From Bacteroidota bacterium (GTDB lineage Bacteria; Bacteroidota; Bacteroidia; JAADEI01): a stretch of DNA of 11,856 bases. The translations under genes and the position numbers were made by a program. Below, in pieces: positions 1-7,750 of the stretch. The DNA lies in the NCBI GenBank assembly GCA_024280615.1, contig JAJRPU010000199.1:1-11856 (forward strand), given 5' to 3'. How positions within the stretch are numbered: position 1 is the first letter of the stretch; every line of letters begins with the position of its first letter. A model generated the notes under the pieces. The model was not told the origin of the DNA. It made no database searches and was given only the letters and a program-made list of their open reading frames with translations.

Positions 1-239
1 ACGGCGTCAGAATGCTTCTCAAGTGTTTTTTTGATGGCTTTTAAATCTCTAAGATCAACCTTTTCAAGAGGAATTTCCTTGTTTGCTATTTCCTGAACCC
101 TGTTCCATATCTCAGGATCTGCCCTTTCCATACTGTCAACACACACTATTTCATAACCTGACTTAATTAACTCAATCACGGTGTGAGACCCTATGTATCC
201 AGCACCTCCAGTAACGATAAGTTTAAGCTTTTTTGACAT
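1..239 (-). CDS. galE: UDP-glucose 4-epimerase, N-terminal part (cut by window edge)
   Basis: The reverse strand from the ATG at 239 reads MSKKLKLIVTGGAGYIGSHT and stays open to base 1, giving 79 codons of a protein that normally has about 330 residues. The Rossmann-fold NAD-binding loop GGAGYIG is at residues 11-17. Asp35 at the end of the second strand (VCVD) is the usual ligand for the adenosine ribose, and VDLRD at 61-65 matches the next conserved NAD-contacting segment. GalE interconverts UDP-glucose and UDP-galactose in the cytoplasm for polysaccharide and galactose metabolism. TGGAGYIGSHT is highly typical of GalE, but a related nucleotide-sugar epimerase cannot be excluded because the catalytic YxxxK lies outside the window. 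The gene is divergent from the small gene starting at 302. I see no convincing Bacteroidota promoter in the 62 bases between them, only a near-miss -7 (TACGTTTT) on the minus strand. Confidence 0.88.
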   Translation of the reverse strand, partial: MSKKLKLIVTGGAGYIGSHTVIELIKSGYEIVCVDSMERADPEIWNRVQEIANKEIPLEKVDLRDLKAIKKTLEKHSDA

Positions 240-301
240 ATAGCGAACAAATTTTGGTTAGAAAACGTATTATAGATAGACCACAGTATAATTCCATAGC
301 C

Positions 302-700
302 ATGTTGAAAGATATTGACTTTCCAATTGGTCGGGACGTTGAAGTGTTTGCAATAGAAATGGAAGATAAAAGCGATGGCAAGTGGTGGAAAGTTTTTATT
401 CTCAATAAGGGGAATAAACCTTTAGAGAATGTTTTAATCTCCTCCGTTGCATACGATGAATTCGGAAGGCAAAGAACTCAAGTCTTCAGATATCATATTG
501 AAAAGCTAGGAAGTGGAGAGTACGCCCCCTTAGATGTACTAACTCCGGAATTGCAATCCTTACTTAATGAATACTTTGTTTCTTACTGGCAAGATGGAAT
601 TTTATATGAGAGAAGGCTGACTTTTCCTGCACATCATTTTCTCAAAGACAACGAGGTTGATATCCCCATCCCAGGTGCAAAGGGGATTTTTGCGATATGA
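302..700 (+). CDS. Small conserved-type protein of unknown function, coupled to rluD
   Basis: This is a 132-residue soluble protein with no signal peptide or membrane segment. I recognise no named domain. The frame is open back to a TTG at 233, but that start would overlap the divergent galE start. The ATG at 302 gives an N-terminus MLKDIDFPIG, like what I recall of small Bacteroidota proteins beginning near FDIPVG; that likeness is from memory only. Visible features are alternating hydrophobic stretches that look beta-rich (WWKVFILN, ENVLISSVAYDEFG), an LNEYFVSYWQDG segment in the second half, and a C-terminal IPIPGAKGIF. No Shine-Dalgarno sequence precedes the ATG, as is common in this phylum. 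The stop codon overlaps the rluD start as ATGA at 697-700, so the two are translationally coupled. That suggests a link to ribosome or RNA metabolism, but this is inference from context. I am confident that it is coding, but not of its role. Confidence 0.8.
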   Translation: MLKDIDFPIGRDVEVFAIEMEDKSDGKWWKVFILNKGNKPLENVLISSVAYDEFGRQRTQVFRYHIEKLGSGEYAPLDVLTPELQSLLNEYFVSYWQDGILYERRLTFPAHHFLKDNEVDIPIPGAKGIFAI

Positions 701-1677
701 GTGATTCCGAAATTATAACTGGGAAATTTTCTGTATCTGATATGGAAGATGGGCAACGATTGGATAAATATCTCACAAATGTTCTGGGATTTCTTTCAAG
801 ACAAAAACTACAAAAAGCTCTTAAACAGGGGACTGTCAGGGTAAACAATAAACCTGTAAAAAAATCATACAAGCTTAAAGCGAATGACATCGTAGAAGTA
901 GAAATTCCAGTAATAAAAGAAAGCAGACCTGACCTCGTTCCTGAAGATATCCCAATTGAAGTGATTTATGAAGACCCTCATTTGGTCGTTATTAATAAAC
1001 CTCCGAGATTAGTTGTCCATCCTGCACCTGGGCACTGGTCAGGAACCCTCGTAAATGCCCTGCTCTACAAATATGGCAATTTGGAAGCTGGTGAATCGGA
1101 ACGCCCCGGCATAGTCCACCGCCTGGATAAAGACACCTCTGGCTTAATGGTAGTTGCCTTAACAGAACAAGCATTAGTAGGATTGGCTACCCAACTTGCT
1201 CAGAGAAGTGTTAAACGAAGATATAAAGCACTGGTGTGGGGAACGCCCCAGCCCCCTCAAGGCTCAATAAATGTCCCTATTGGCAGGGACCCTAGTCACA
1301 GGGAACGTTTCACAGTCATTCCCTCCGGAAAAGAAGCCATCACACACTATAAAGTGCTTGGACCCATAAACAAATACTGGTCTCTTATTGAATGTAGGCT
1401 TGAAACAGGCAGAACACATCAGATAAGGGTTCACATGAGACATATTGGACATCCCATCTTTGGGGACCCTGTGTACGGCGGTGCTAAACTCAAAAACATT
1501 CCCCTAAAATTGCAAGATAAAGTGAAAGAAGTCTTAACAACATTAGGAAGACAAGCTCTCCACGCATATCACCTCTCTTTCCAGCATCCTGTGACCAACA
1601 GGCAAATGTCCTTTGAGATTCCTTTATACTCAGATATCCAAGATGCAATAGACAAACTAAAAAAGATTTCTGTATAG
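697..1677 (+). CDS. rluD: RluD-type 23S rRNA pseudouridine synthase
   Basis: This 326-residue protein is full length for the RluA/RluC/RluD family. An S4 RNA-binding domain covers about residues 18-78 (QRLDKYL through DIVEVEIP). The catalytic domain follows: INKPPRLVVHPAPGH at 99-113, the family II signature HRLDKDTSG at 141-149 with the presumed catalytic Asp144, and GRTHQIRVH at 238-246. RQALHAY at 285-291 and the strand after it close the domain. Such enzymes convert specific uridines of 23S rRNA to pseudouridine in the cytoplasm. RluD itself acts on helix 69. The S4 domain and length fit RluD or RluC, and sequence inspection cannot settle the exact target. The ATG at 697 overlaps the stop of the preceding gene, and AAAGGGG about 10 bases upstream could act as a ribosome site. 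A weak hairpin at 1678-1700 follows directly. Confidence 0.93.
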   Translation: MSDSEIITGKFSVSDMEDGQRLDKYLTNVLGFLSRQKLQKALKQGTVRVNNKPVKKSYKLKANDIVEVEIPVIKESRPDLVPEDIPIEVIYEDPHLVVINKPPRLVVHPAPGHWSGTLVNALLYKYGNLEAGESERPGIVHRLDKDTSGLMVVALTEQALVGLATQLAQRSVKRRYKALVWGTPQPPQGSINVPIGRDPSHRERFTVIPSGKEAITHYKVLGPINKYWSLIECRLETGRTHQIRVHMRHIGHPIFGDPVYGGAKLKNIPLKLQDKVKEVLTTLGRQALHAYHLSFQHPVTNRQMSFEIPLYSDIQDAIDKLKKISV

Positions 1678-1700
1678 AGACGGGCTTGCTGGAACCGTCT
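1678..1700 (+). terminator. Weak hairpin after rluD
   Basis: A six-pair stem AGACGG / CCGTCT (1678-1683 with 1695-1700) encloses an 11-base loop directly after the rluD stop codon. Only a short TTTAA follows rather than a full U-tract. It could be a weak terminator or a processing boundary between the rluD mRNA and the tRNA. No clear promoter for the tRNA is visible in 1701-1731, so the tRNA may be made by read-through and cut out. Confidence 0.3.
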
Positions 1701-1731
1701 TTAAAGTTGAATTGTTTTAGGTTATGCAGAA

Positions 1732-1806
1732 CGGGGCGTAGCGTAGCCCGGTTAGCGCGCTGGCCTGGGGGGCCAGAGGTCGCCGGTTCGAATCCGGCCG
1801 CCCCGA
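1732..1806 (+). tRNA. tRNA-Pro (anticodon GGG)
   Basis: A complete cloverleaf can be drawn. The acceptor stem is CGGGGCG (1732-1738) with CGCCCCG (1799-1805). The D stem is GCGT/GCGC (1741-1744, 1755-1758) with one G-U pair. The anticodon stem CTGGC/GCCAG (1760-1764, 1772-1776) holds the loop CTGGGGG, so bases 1767-1769 give anticodon GGG, reading proline CCC and CCU codons. The variable loop is 5 bases. The T arm is GCCGG-TTCGAAT-CCGGC (1782-1798). The discriminator is A1806, and CCA is not encoded (CAT follows). Of 21 stem pairs, 19 are G-C, far richer in GC than the surrounding genes. The downstream gene on the opposite strand ends 11 bases away, so minus-strand read-through would produce antisense to the tRNA. 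Confidence 0.97.
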
Positions 1807-1817
1807 CATTAAGTGGC

Positions 1818-2786
1818 TTATAATTTTCTTTTTACCATTGTTATAACGAGAGACTTCCATAGTTCGGAATTTGGGGATTCAATGTTCTGGATTAATTTAA
1901 GTGACCTTTGTAAGTACCTGTCAGCCATAGAAATAACCTCCTTATCAATACAATGAGCTGTAAGGACAGAAGTTAAGCTTTGAAGGTCAAGTCCATTACT
2001 ATTGAACTCCTCTATTAACTTCCATATATGTTCTCTCACTGAAGGATTCTGTTTATTAATAGCAACAATTATAGCAGTAGGCTTCTTTTCCTTAATATCC
2101 AATCCCCTTGTCTTCCCAGTCTGATCACTAAAAAGGTCAATGTAATCATCAATGATTTGAAAGGCTATTCCGGCATAGAACATAGCATTTCCTAAGGTTT
2201 TTCTCAGGGAAATGTTCTCAGGATCGGCAGCAATAACCCCTATCTCTGCTGCACTTTTCAATAGAGCTGCCGTCTTTCGCGAAACAATATTAAAATAGTC
2301 TTTACTTGTTGCTGTTTCCCAGTTTATATCCATATCATATTGTTGACCTTCACACACAATCCTTGCCGCTTCGGCTAATTTTTCAAAAATCATAGGTTTT
2401 AATTGCGATGGTATATATTTTAAAATTTCAAATGCCAGAATCATAAGCACGTCTCCTGACAGAATAGCTTGATTAATACCATATTTTTTATACACAGTAG
2501 GTATTTGACGCCTAAATTCGCTCCTATCCATTATGTCATCGTGAATCAAAGTGAAATTATGCAGCAGTTCAATGGAGGTAGCTGGAATCACAGCATTTCT
2601 TTCATTTCCAGCAGTGCGTGCTGCAAGCAATACAATTGCGGGTCGCAATCTCTTTCCTCCCGATAACACAAACTCCCATACAGGTTTATATAACTTTGAT
2701 GGTTCACAATACTTTTTGCTTAATTCAAGAAGTGAATCTTCAACCTGTTTTTTAGCGTACCTTAAGAAATCATTTATTTGTTCCAT
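1818..2786 (-). CDS. Polyprenyl (probably geranylgeranyl) diphosphate synthase
   Basis: This trans-isoprenyl diphosphate synthase has 322 residues from the ATG at 2786, a usual length. It condenses isopentenyl diphosphate with allylic diphosphates to make precursors for quinones, carotenoids or other lipids. Conserved elements are GGKRLRP (43-49), the first Asp-rich motif DDIMD (83-87), GQQYD (147-151), and the second Asp-rich motif DDYID (213-217) followed by GKTRGLDIKEKKPT. The first motif lacks the two-residue insertion of bacterial FPP synthases. The fifth residue before it is Phe78, which in archaeal GGPP synthases limits the product to about C20, so a GGPP-type product is inferred. The frame extends to 2843, but that start would lie deep inside ccmF, and MEQINDFL is the family-like N-terminus. 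The chosen start overlaps the ccmF stop by 13 bases, which suggests coupled translation. Confidence 0.92.
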   Translation of the reverse strand: MEQINDFLRYAKKQVEDSLLELSKKYCEPSKLYKPVWEFVLSGGKRLRPAIVLLAARTAGNERNAVIPATSIELLHNFTLIHDDIMDRSEFRRQIPTVYKKYGINQAILSGDVLMILAFEILKYIPSQLKPMIFEKLAEAARIVCEGQQYDMDINWETATSKDYFNIVSRKTAALLKSAAEIGVIAADPENISLRKTLGNAMFYAGIAFQIIDDYIDLFSDQTGKTRGLDIKEKKPTAIIVAINKQNPSVREHIWKLIEEFNSNGLDLQSLTSVLTAHCIDKEVISMADRYLQRSLKLIQNIESPNSELWKSLVITMVKRKL

Positions 2787-5053
2787 CGTCTCAAAATTAC
2801 GCCAGCCAAGCCTCCCAATACCATCATTACTCCTCCTAACCACACAAGGTTTATATACGGGAAAATAATTGCTCTAAGCACAATCCAATCATCACGGGGT
2901 ACCTCCTGCAAATCAAAAACATACTCATCAGTGTCTGTTATAATGGTTCTGAATCTAATTGCCAACCTGCCATTATATGCCGTGTCAACCATTGTTATAA
3001 GGGAATTTCCAGTTAGGAAAAGTCCTGGCTTTAAGGTTATCACCTTGGAACCAGTGTGCAGATTGAAGATAGCAAACACTCCCATTGGACCTCCCTGTCC
3101 ATTAGCATGTGGTTCTAAACCCACGAGTTGTAAAATTCCATATTGAGTGTGAAGAGTATCGCCAATGCGAAGGGTGTCGGTTCTAACGTTTGGTGTCAAA
3201 TCTATGTTTTGAGGCATTGAATTTACGTGAACGAACAAGTCATATCCGGCGAATTTGGTTATGTCCGGATTAGCAACTATATTTTCACCATCTATTAGCA
3301 CTTCAGGGGTTATATAAATTTCTTTTCGCTTTAAGGTGTCCCAGAGTTTTATATCAAAGTACACGTAATCTCCTTGCTTACGCATATCAGCGTAAGTAAG
3401 TATCCAATTTTTAATTGCTACAGGCTCATTCTTAAACAAGAGAATATGTTCTCCCATTGAAGAGGTAGCAGGTTTAAGAACTTCTTTCCTTGCAGAAGAA
3501 ATGAGAACTCCCAGAACGAAAAGTCCCAATCCAAAATGAGACATAAACACAGGGACTTGCTTCCAATTTCCTTTTAGGAATTCAATCCAATAAATTCCGG
3601 AAGTTACCATAGCCCATATAGAAGCAAACAATAGTAATATGTATTTTATTTCAGTGAACTGCCATTTGAATATGAAAAAGAGTGAAAAGATAAACGATAG
3701 TATAGCAGCAATGATTAACAACCGAATGTTTCGCCGAGGTGGTTTCTTCCCATATACTAAGAACAATGCCAATCCGGAAAGGAACAGGATGATAACTGCG
3801 AAGGGTAATTGCCAGGAGTTATAATAAGCTACTGGGTCAGCGGGCGGTGCCCACGCTAACCCAAACAGTTTGTTCCATACAGGACGGGATGTGTCCACAA
3901 AAATCTGAAAAGCAGAGAGGAAAAGCACCAAAGACCCTATTGATAACCAAAACTCTCGCGACCACATTGACTCATCCCCAGGATTAACAAGGTCTTTCCA
4001 TCGCCATATTATTAATGCCAGGTAAATCACTGCAAAGAAGATGAGGTAAGACACTAGTTGTCCAGACAAACCTAAATCGGTAAATGAATGGACAGAGCTT
4101 TCACCCAAAATACCACTTCTGGTCAAAAAAGAGCTGTACAAGACAAATACATAAGTGAGTCCAGCAAAAAGCAAGGCAAGTAGCAATTGTCTATTACGAC
4201 GCCTATAAACAATAATCAAATGCAATCCTGCGACCGAGAATACCCATGGGACAAAAGATGCATTTTCAACAGGGGCCCAAATCCAATAGCCTCCAAAGCT
4301 AAGAGATTCGTATGCCCACACTGCTCCTAAGAAAATTCCAAAGCCGAGAAAAAACAGAACTACAAGGTACCAGTAATGGAGCAACCCAGATAATTCCTGC
4401 CATTTCTTGGTTATCAGTGACGCCACCCCTATGGAAAAAAGCGGTAACGCCGTTGCATAACCAAGAAACAACATCGGTGGATGAATTATCATCCAATAGT
4501 TCCTGAGCAGTGGGTTCAAGCCATTACCATCTGGTGGGACAAAGTCTGGTTTAACATAAAAAATAACATCTCCGATATACGCTTCTCTTAGAAGGACAAA
4601 TGGGCTACTTCCAAGTACAAATTCTCCTATTTGAAGCCCCGTAACCATCATCAAAAGAAAAGCCTGACTGAACATTGCTACTGCCACAGCCGGATAAACA
4701 GTTTTATCTTTCATTTGCGTCATCATCCATAGAATCACTATACCTTGAAACAATGCCCATATTAGAAAACTGCCTTCTTGACCACTCCATAGAGCAGCCG
4801 GCTTAAACCAAGGCTCAAGGTCAAGTTTTGAATACTTCCACACATATAGGACGTCAAACCTGTTGGTGTAAAACAAATACATCAAAATACTTATAACAAC
4901 GGCAATAAGTACGACGTGTAAAATGGTTACAATACTGGCAGCTACTTTCAGTTCCTCCCGTTTCCGTACGATTGTCCACAACAAGCCTCCAGTTACACTT
5001 AGGAGCCAGCCCCAAATTATTAAGAAATGTCCGAGAGAAGGCAAGTCAATCAT
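2774..5053 (-). CDS. ccmF: Cytochrome c haem lyase subunit CcmF
   Basis: This 759-residue polytopic membrane protein is somewhat longer than proteobacterial CcmF (about 650). In family terms, CcmF takes haem from CcmE and attaches it to apocytochrome c on the periplasmic side. Family landmarks in order are SGQEGSFLIWAL (90-101), WMIIHPPMLFLGY with His191, the WWD region from GAVWAYES to FVPW (243-270), His278 (GLHLIIVYRRR), VHSFTDLG with His322, and HFGLG with His506. A periplasmic domain spans about 520-735, with one last membrane helix near 736-755. The four conserved histidines are all present. The odd point is residue 260: the motif reads WIWAPVENASF where family members normally have WxWDPVENASF. 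The codon (4274-4276 reversed, GCC) is one base from GAC. The gene starts 42 bases after mutS with no visible promoter. No other ccm gene lies in the window. Confidence 0.93.
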   Translation of the reverse strand: MIDLPSLGHFLIIWGWLLSVTGGLLWTIVRKREELKVAASIVTILHVVLIAVVISILMYLFYTNRFDVLYVWKYSKLDLEPWFKPAALWSGQEGSFLIWALFQGIVILWMMTQMKDKTVYPAVAVAMFSQAFLLMMVTGLQIGEFVLGSSPFVLLREAYIGDVIFYVKPDFVPPDGNGLNPLLRNYWMIIHPPMLFLGYATALPLFSIGVASLITKKWQELSGLLHYWYLVVLFFLGFGIFLGAVWAYESLSFGGYWIWAPVENASFVPWVFSVAGLHLIIVYRRRNRQLLLALLFAGLTYVFVLYSSFLTRSGILGESSVHSFTDLGLSGQLVSYLIFFAVIYLALIIWRWKDLVNPGDESMWSREFWLSIGSLVLFLSAFQIFVDTSRPVWNKLFGLAWAPPADPVAYYNSWQLPFAVIILFLSGLALFLVYGKKPPRRNIRLLIIAAILSFIFSLFFIFKWQFTEIKYILLLFASIWAMVTSGIYWIEFLKGNWKQVPVFMSHFGLGLFVLGVLISSARKEVLKPATSSMGEHILLFKNEPVAIKNWILTYADMRKQGDYVYFDIKLWDTLKRKEIYITPEVLIDGENIVANPDITKFAGYDLFVHVNSMPQNIDLTPNVRTDTLRIGDTLHTQYGILQLVGLEPHANGQGGPMGVFAIFNLHTGSKVITLKPGLFLTGNSLITMVDTAYNGRLAIRFRTIITDTDEYVFDLQEVPRDDWIVLRAIIFPYINLVWLGGVMMVLGGLAGVILRRWNK

Positions 5054-5095
5054 CTGAAGTTTATACTTTGTCTAAACAACGCAATTTGCTTCAAT

Positions 5096-7678
5096 TTAGT
5101 TGCCTTTCGCTTTTTTCTGTAGTTCTGCCAGTTTAAGCAATGCCTCCACTGGTGTCAATCGGTTAATGTCTATTTCCTTTATTTCACGCACAATTTCATC
5201 TTTCCATGATTCTACTTGTCCGACACCTGAAAAGAGAGTTCTTTCTGCGGGAAGGCTCATTTGACCTTTTTTGGATTCAAGCATAGCAAGAATCTCCCTC
5301 GCTCTTCTGATAATTGTTTCAGGCAGTCCAGCCATTCGGGCAACTTCAATCCCAAAACTTCTCTTTGCAACTCCAGGGGCTACTTTATAGAGGAATACTA
5401 TTTCGCCATCTTGTTCTCTTACAAGCACTGTATAGTTCCTAACTCGCTTAAGTTTCCTTGATAAATCTGCTAATTCGTGATAATGAGTAGCGAATAGTGT
5501 TCTTGGTCTCACCACTGGATGGTCGTGAAGATACTCAACCACTGCCCATGCAATAGATAAGCCATCATATGTGCTTGTTCCTCTCCCTATTTCATCAAGC
5601 AACACGAGGCTTCTGGCAGTTGCCATATGGAGTATTGAAGCCGTTTCGGTCATCTCAACCATAAAAGTACTTTCCCCGGCAGAAATGTTATCTGAAGCAC
5701 CCACTCTGGAAAAAATTTTATCGGCAATGCCTATATGTGCGTGCGAAGCCGGCACGAAACAACCTATCTGAGCCATCAATGTAATCAAAGCCACTTGTCT
5801 TAAATATACAGATTTGCCTGCCATATTGGGTCCGGTTATAATCATAATCTGCTGTCTGTTTTGATCAAGAAGCACATCATTGGGCACAAATCGTTTATTT
5901 AGCGGTAAGGTTTTTTCTAAGACTGGATGGCGTCCCTCCTGAATAAGAATTTTATGCTCACTACTCACCTCTGGTTTCACATATTGGTTTTTTAGTGCCA
6001 GGTGAGCGAATGTTGATAGCACATCAATTTGAGCAACTGCCTTTGCAATGTTACTCATCTGTGGTGCATATTGAGCAAGGTCTTCTCTTAAACGGTCATA
6101 AATTTCTTTTTCTAAAGCAAGGACTTTTTCAGAAGCCTCCAATATCCTGCTTTCCAACTCCTTTAATTCGTCAGTAACAAATCTTTCAACATTTCTTAAT
6201 GTTTGACGACGGACCCATGTTTCAGGAACTTTGTTTTTATGAGCATTAGTAACTTCAAAATAATATCCAAACACTTGATTATATCCTATTTTAAGTGAAG
6301 GAATACCTGTTATGCGTTTTTCTCGCTCTAAAATTTCAATCAATATGCTTTTAGCGTTTCTCTCAAGATTTCTGTATTCATCAAGGGTTTCATCCACTCC
6401 ATCTGCTATATAACCCCCTTTGTCAAATGTCTGAGGTGGATTTTCCACAAGGGTTTTTAAAATCTTATCAATCCATTCATCCGGTACTACGATTCTTTCC
6501 TTTAGTTGTCCAATCTCATCAGGAAGAGTATCAGCCAATTCATTAATGTTTCTAAGTGATAGCCCTAATTGATAGAGTTGTTTTGGATTAATCCTTCCCA
6601 TAGCAAGACGACTGACTAGTCGCTCCACATCTCCTATTTCACGCAGTGTCTCTCGCACTTGCTTTAACTTATCTTGATTTCTAACGAATACTTCAACAAC
6701 ATCAAGCCTTTTATTAATTTTGCTTACATCTTTCAAGGGAAGAAGAATCCATTGTTGCAAAAGTCTACTTCCCATTGGCGTAACACACTCATCAAGAATA
6801 TCATATAATGATTTTCCTTCCGGACGCATTGGTTCAACAAGTTCCAAATTCCGAATAGTGAATTGGTCCAGCCAGACATACTCAGAAGTGTCCAAGGGAA
6901 TTGGTGGCATAATGTGATGAGCCTCACTATGGTAAGTGTCTCTTAGATATTGAAGGACTGCCCCCGCAGCACTGAGAGCAACTGGAAGTTTCTCCAGACC
7001 AAACCCCTTAACACTTTTAACTTTAAAAAAGTCTAATATGGTCATTAGTGCATGGTCATAATCAAACATCCATTCATCAACAGGATAGCCATTTATTTCA
7101 CCTGCATATTCCCTCAAATGAGGCAGAATGTATCGTGGCACTAACACCTCTCCAACAGGAAGTGTCTTTAAAACCCGTCTTAAATCATTAGTGTTGCCCT
7201 GAACAACATAAAACTCACCTGAGTTAATATCTAACAAGGCAATACCCCACACATCACCCTCCTTGTTAATAGCAGCAAGAAAATTAGATTTTTTTTCATC
7301 AATTAAATTTCCGGTTAATATACCCGGGGTAATAACTTCAACAACTCCCCTTTTGACAAGTTTCTTACCGGGTTTTGGCTCTTCCAGCTGTTCACAAATA
7401 GCAACCCTATAGCCAGCTCTAACAAGCCGTGGCAGATATGTATCAAGGGCATGATAAGGGAATCCAGCCAGAGCAGCTTCTCCTTTCGTTCCAGCAGCCC
7501 GCTTAGTAAGTGTTATTCCTAAAACACGAGACAATATCCTTGCATCCTCATCAAAAGTTTCATAAAAATCCCCTACCCTGAAAAGCAATATTGCATCTGG
7601 ATGGTTGCTTTTAATCTCATAATACTGCTTCATCAATGGAGACTCTCCTCTGGAATCGGTCTTGATTTTCATAGGCAT
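5096..7678 (-). CDS. mutS: DNA mismatch repair ATPase MutS
   Basis: This 860-residue protein is full length for MutS1. As a dimer it recognises mismatches and small loops, then recruits MutL. The mismatch-reading motif GDFYE lies at 36-40, with Phe38 as the intercalating residue and Glu40 as its partner. The connector, lever and clamp domains follow to about residue 570. The ATPase domain has Walker A GPNMAGKS (616-623), Walker B LVLLDEIGRG (691-700, Asp695 and Glu696), and FATHYHEL with His732. GVAKRSFGIEVA lies in the C-terminal dimerisation segment, and a short acidic helical tail ends the protein. The ATG at 7678 places Phe38 close to its position in E. coli (36). A second ATG two codons on (7672) is possible. 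The start sits directly after the U-tract of the preceding terminator, with no Shine-Dalgarno site. The gene probably leads an operon with ccmF and the prenyl synthase. No mutL is in the window. Confidence 0.98.
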   Translation of the reverse strand: MPMKIKTDSRGESPLMKQYYEIKSNHPDAILLFRVGDFYETFDEDARILSRVLGITLTKRAAGTKGEAALAGFPYHALDTYLPRLVRAGYRVAICEQLEEPKPGKKLVKRGVVEVITPGILTGNLIDEKKSNFLAAINKEGDVWGIALLDINSGEFYVVQGNTNDLRRVLKTLPVGEVLVPRYILPHLREYAGEINGYPVDEWMFDYDHALMTILDFFKVKSVKGFGLEKLPVALSAAGAVLQYLRDTYHSEAHHIMPPIPLDTSEYVWLDQFTIRNLELVEPMRPEGKSLYDILDECVTPMGSRLLQQWILLPLKDVSKINKRLDVVEVFVRNQDKLKQVRETLREIGDVERLVSRLAMGRINPKQLYQLGLSLRNINELADTLPDEIGQLKERIVVPDEWIDKILKTLVENPPQTFDKGGYIADGVDETLDEYRNLERNAKSILIEILEREKRITGIPSLKIGYNQVFGYYFEVTNAHKNKVPETWVRRQTLRNVERFVTDELKELESRILEASEKVLALEKEIYDRLREDLAQYAPQMSNIAKAVAQIDVLSTFAHLALKNQYVKPEVSSEHKILIQEGRHPVLEKTLPLNKRFVPNDVLLDQNRQQIMIITGPNMAGKSVYLRQVALITLMAQIGCFVPASHAHIGIADKIFSRVGASDNISAGESTFMVEMTETASILHMATARSLVLLDEIGRGTSTYDGLSIAWAVVEYLHDHPVVRPRTLFATHYHELADLSRKLKRVRNYTVLVREQDGEIVFLYKVAPGVAKRSFGIEVARMAGLPETIIRRAREILAMLESKKGQMSLPAERTLFSGVGQVESWKDEIVREIKEIDINRLTPVEALLKLAELQKKAKGN

Positions 7679-7716
7679 AAAAATAAAAAAGCGGGAGCAC
7701 CCGAAGGCACCCCCGC
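7679..7716 (-). terminator. Strong intrinsic terminator with cUUCGg loop, abutting mutS
   Basis: On the minus strand, 7716 to 7691 folds into an 11-pair hairpin closed by C(UUCG)G. Eight pairs are standard and three are G-U or U-G wobbles. It is followed at once by TTTTTTATTTTT (7690-7679) and then the mutS ATG. The wobbles make the fold much weaker on the plus strand, so its direction is clear. It ends transcription of the secreted-protein gene, whose stop is at 7751. Confidence 0.92.
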
Positions 7717-7726
7717 CTTGTTAAAG

Positions 7727-7734
7727 CAAAGCTA
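7727..7734 (-). promoter_or_regulatory. Possible -7 element for mutS (TAGCTTTG)
   Basis: The minus strand reads TAGCTTTG, an exact match to the Bacteroidota -7 consensus TAnnTTTG, 48 bases before the mutS ATG. The nearest TTTG upstream (7760-7763) is 25 bases away, longer than the usual 19-21, so the match is incomplete. If used, transcription would begin a few bases before the terminator hairpin and place the hairpin in the mutS leader. It may be chance. Confidence 0.25.
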
Positions 7735-7750
7735 TGTACTATTTAGGGTA

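Noticed and set aside
233..301. Upstream TTG starts (233 or 254) for the small gene before rluD
   Set aside because: The TTG at 233 would overlap the divergent galE start codon, and the ATG at 302 gives an N-terminus that looks natural.
1806..1810. Encoded CCA end on tRNA-Pro
   Set aside because: The bases after the acceptor stem are A-CAT, so CCA must be added after transcription.
2787..2843. N-terminal extension of the prenyl synthase to 2843
   Set aside because: The extra 19 residues lie inside the ccmF coding sequence and do not resemble the family; the ATG at 2786 gives the usual length.
2551..3146. Plus-strand open frames of 105 and 122 codons (2551-2868, 2778-3146)
   Set aside because: They are antisense to the clearly real prenyl synthase and ccmF genes and show no motif.
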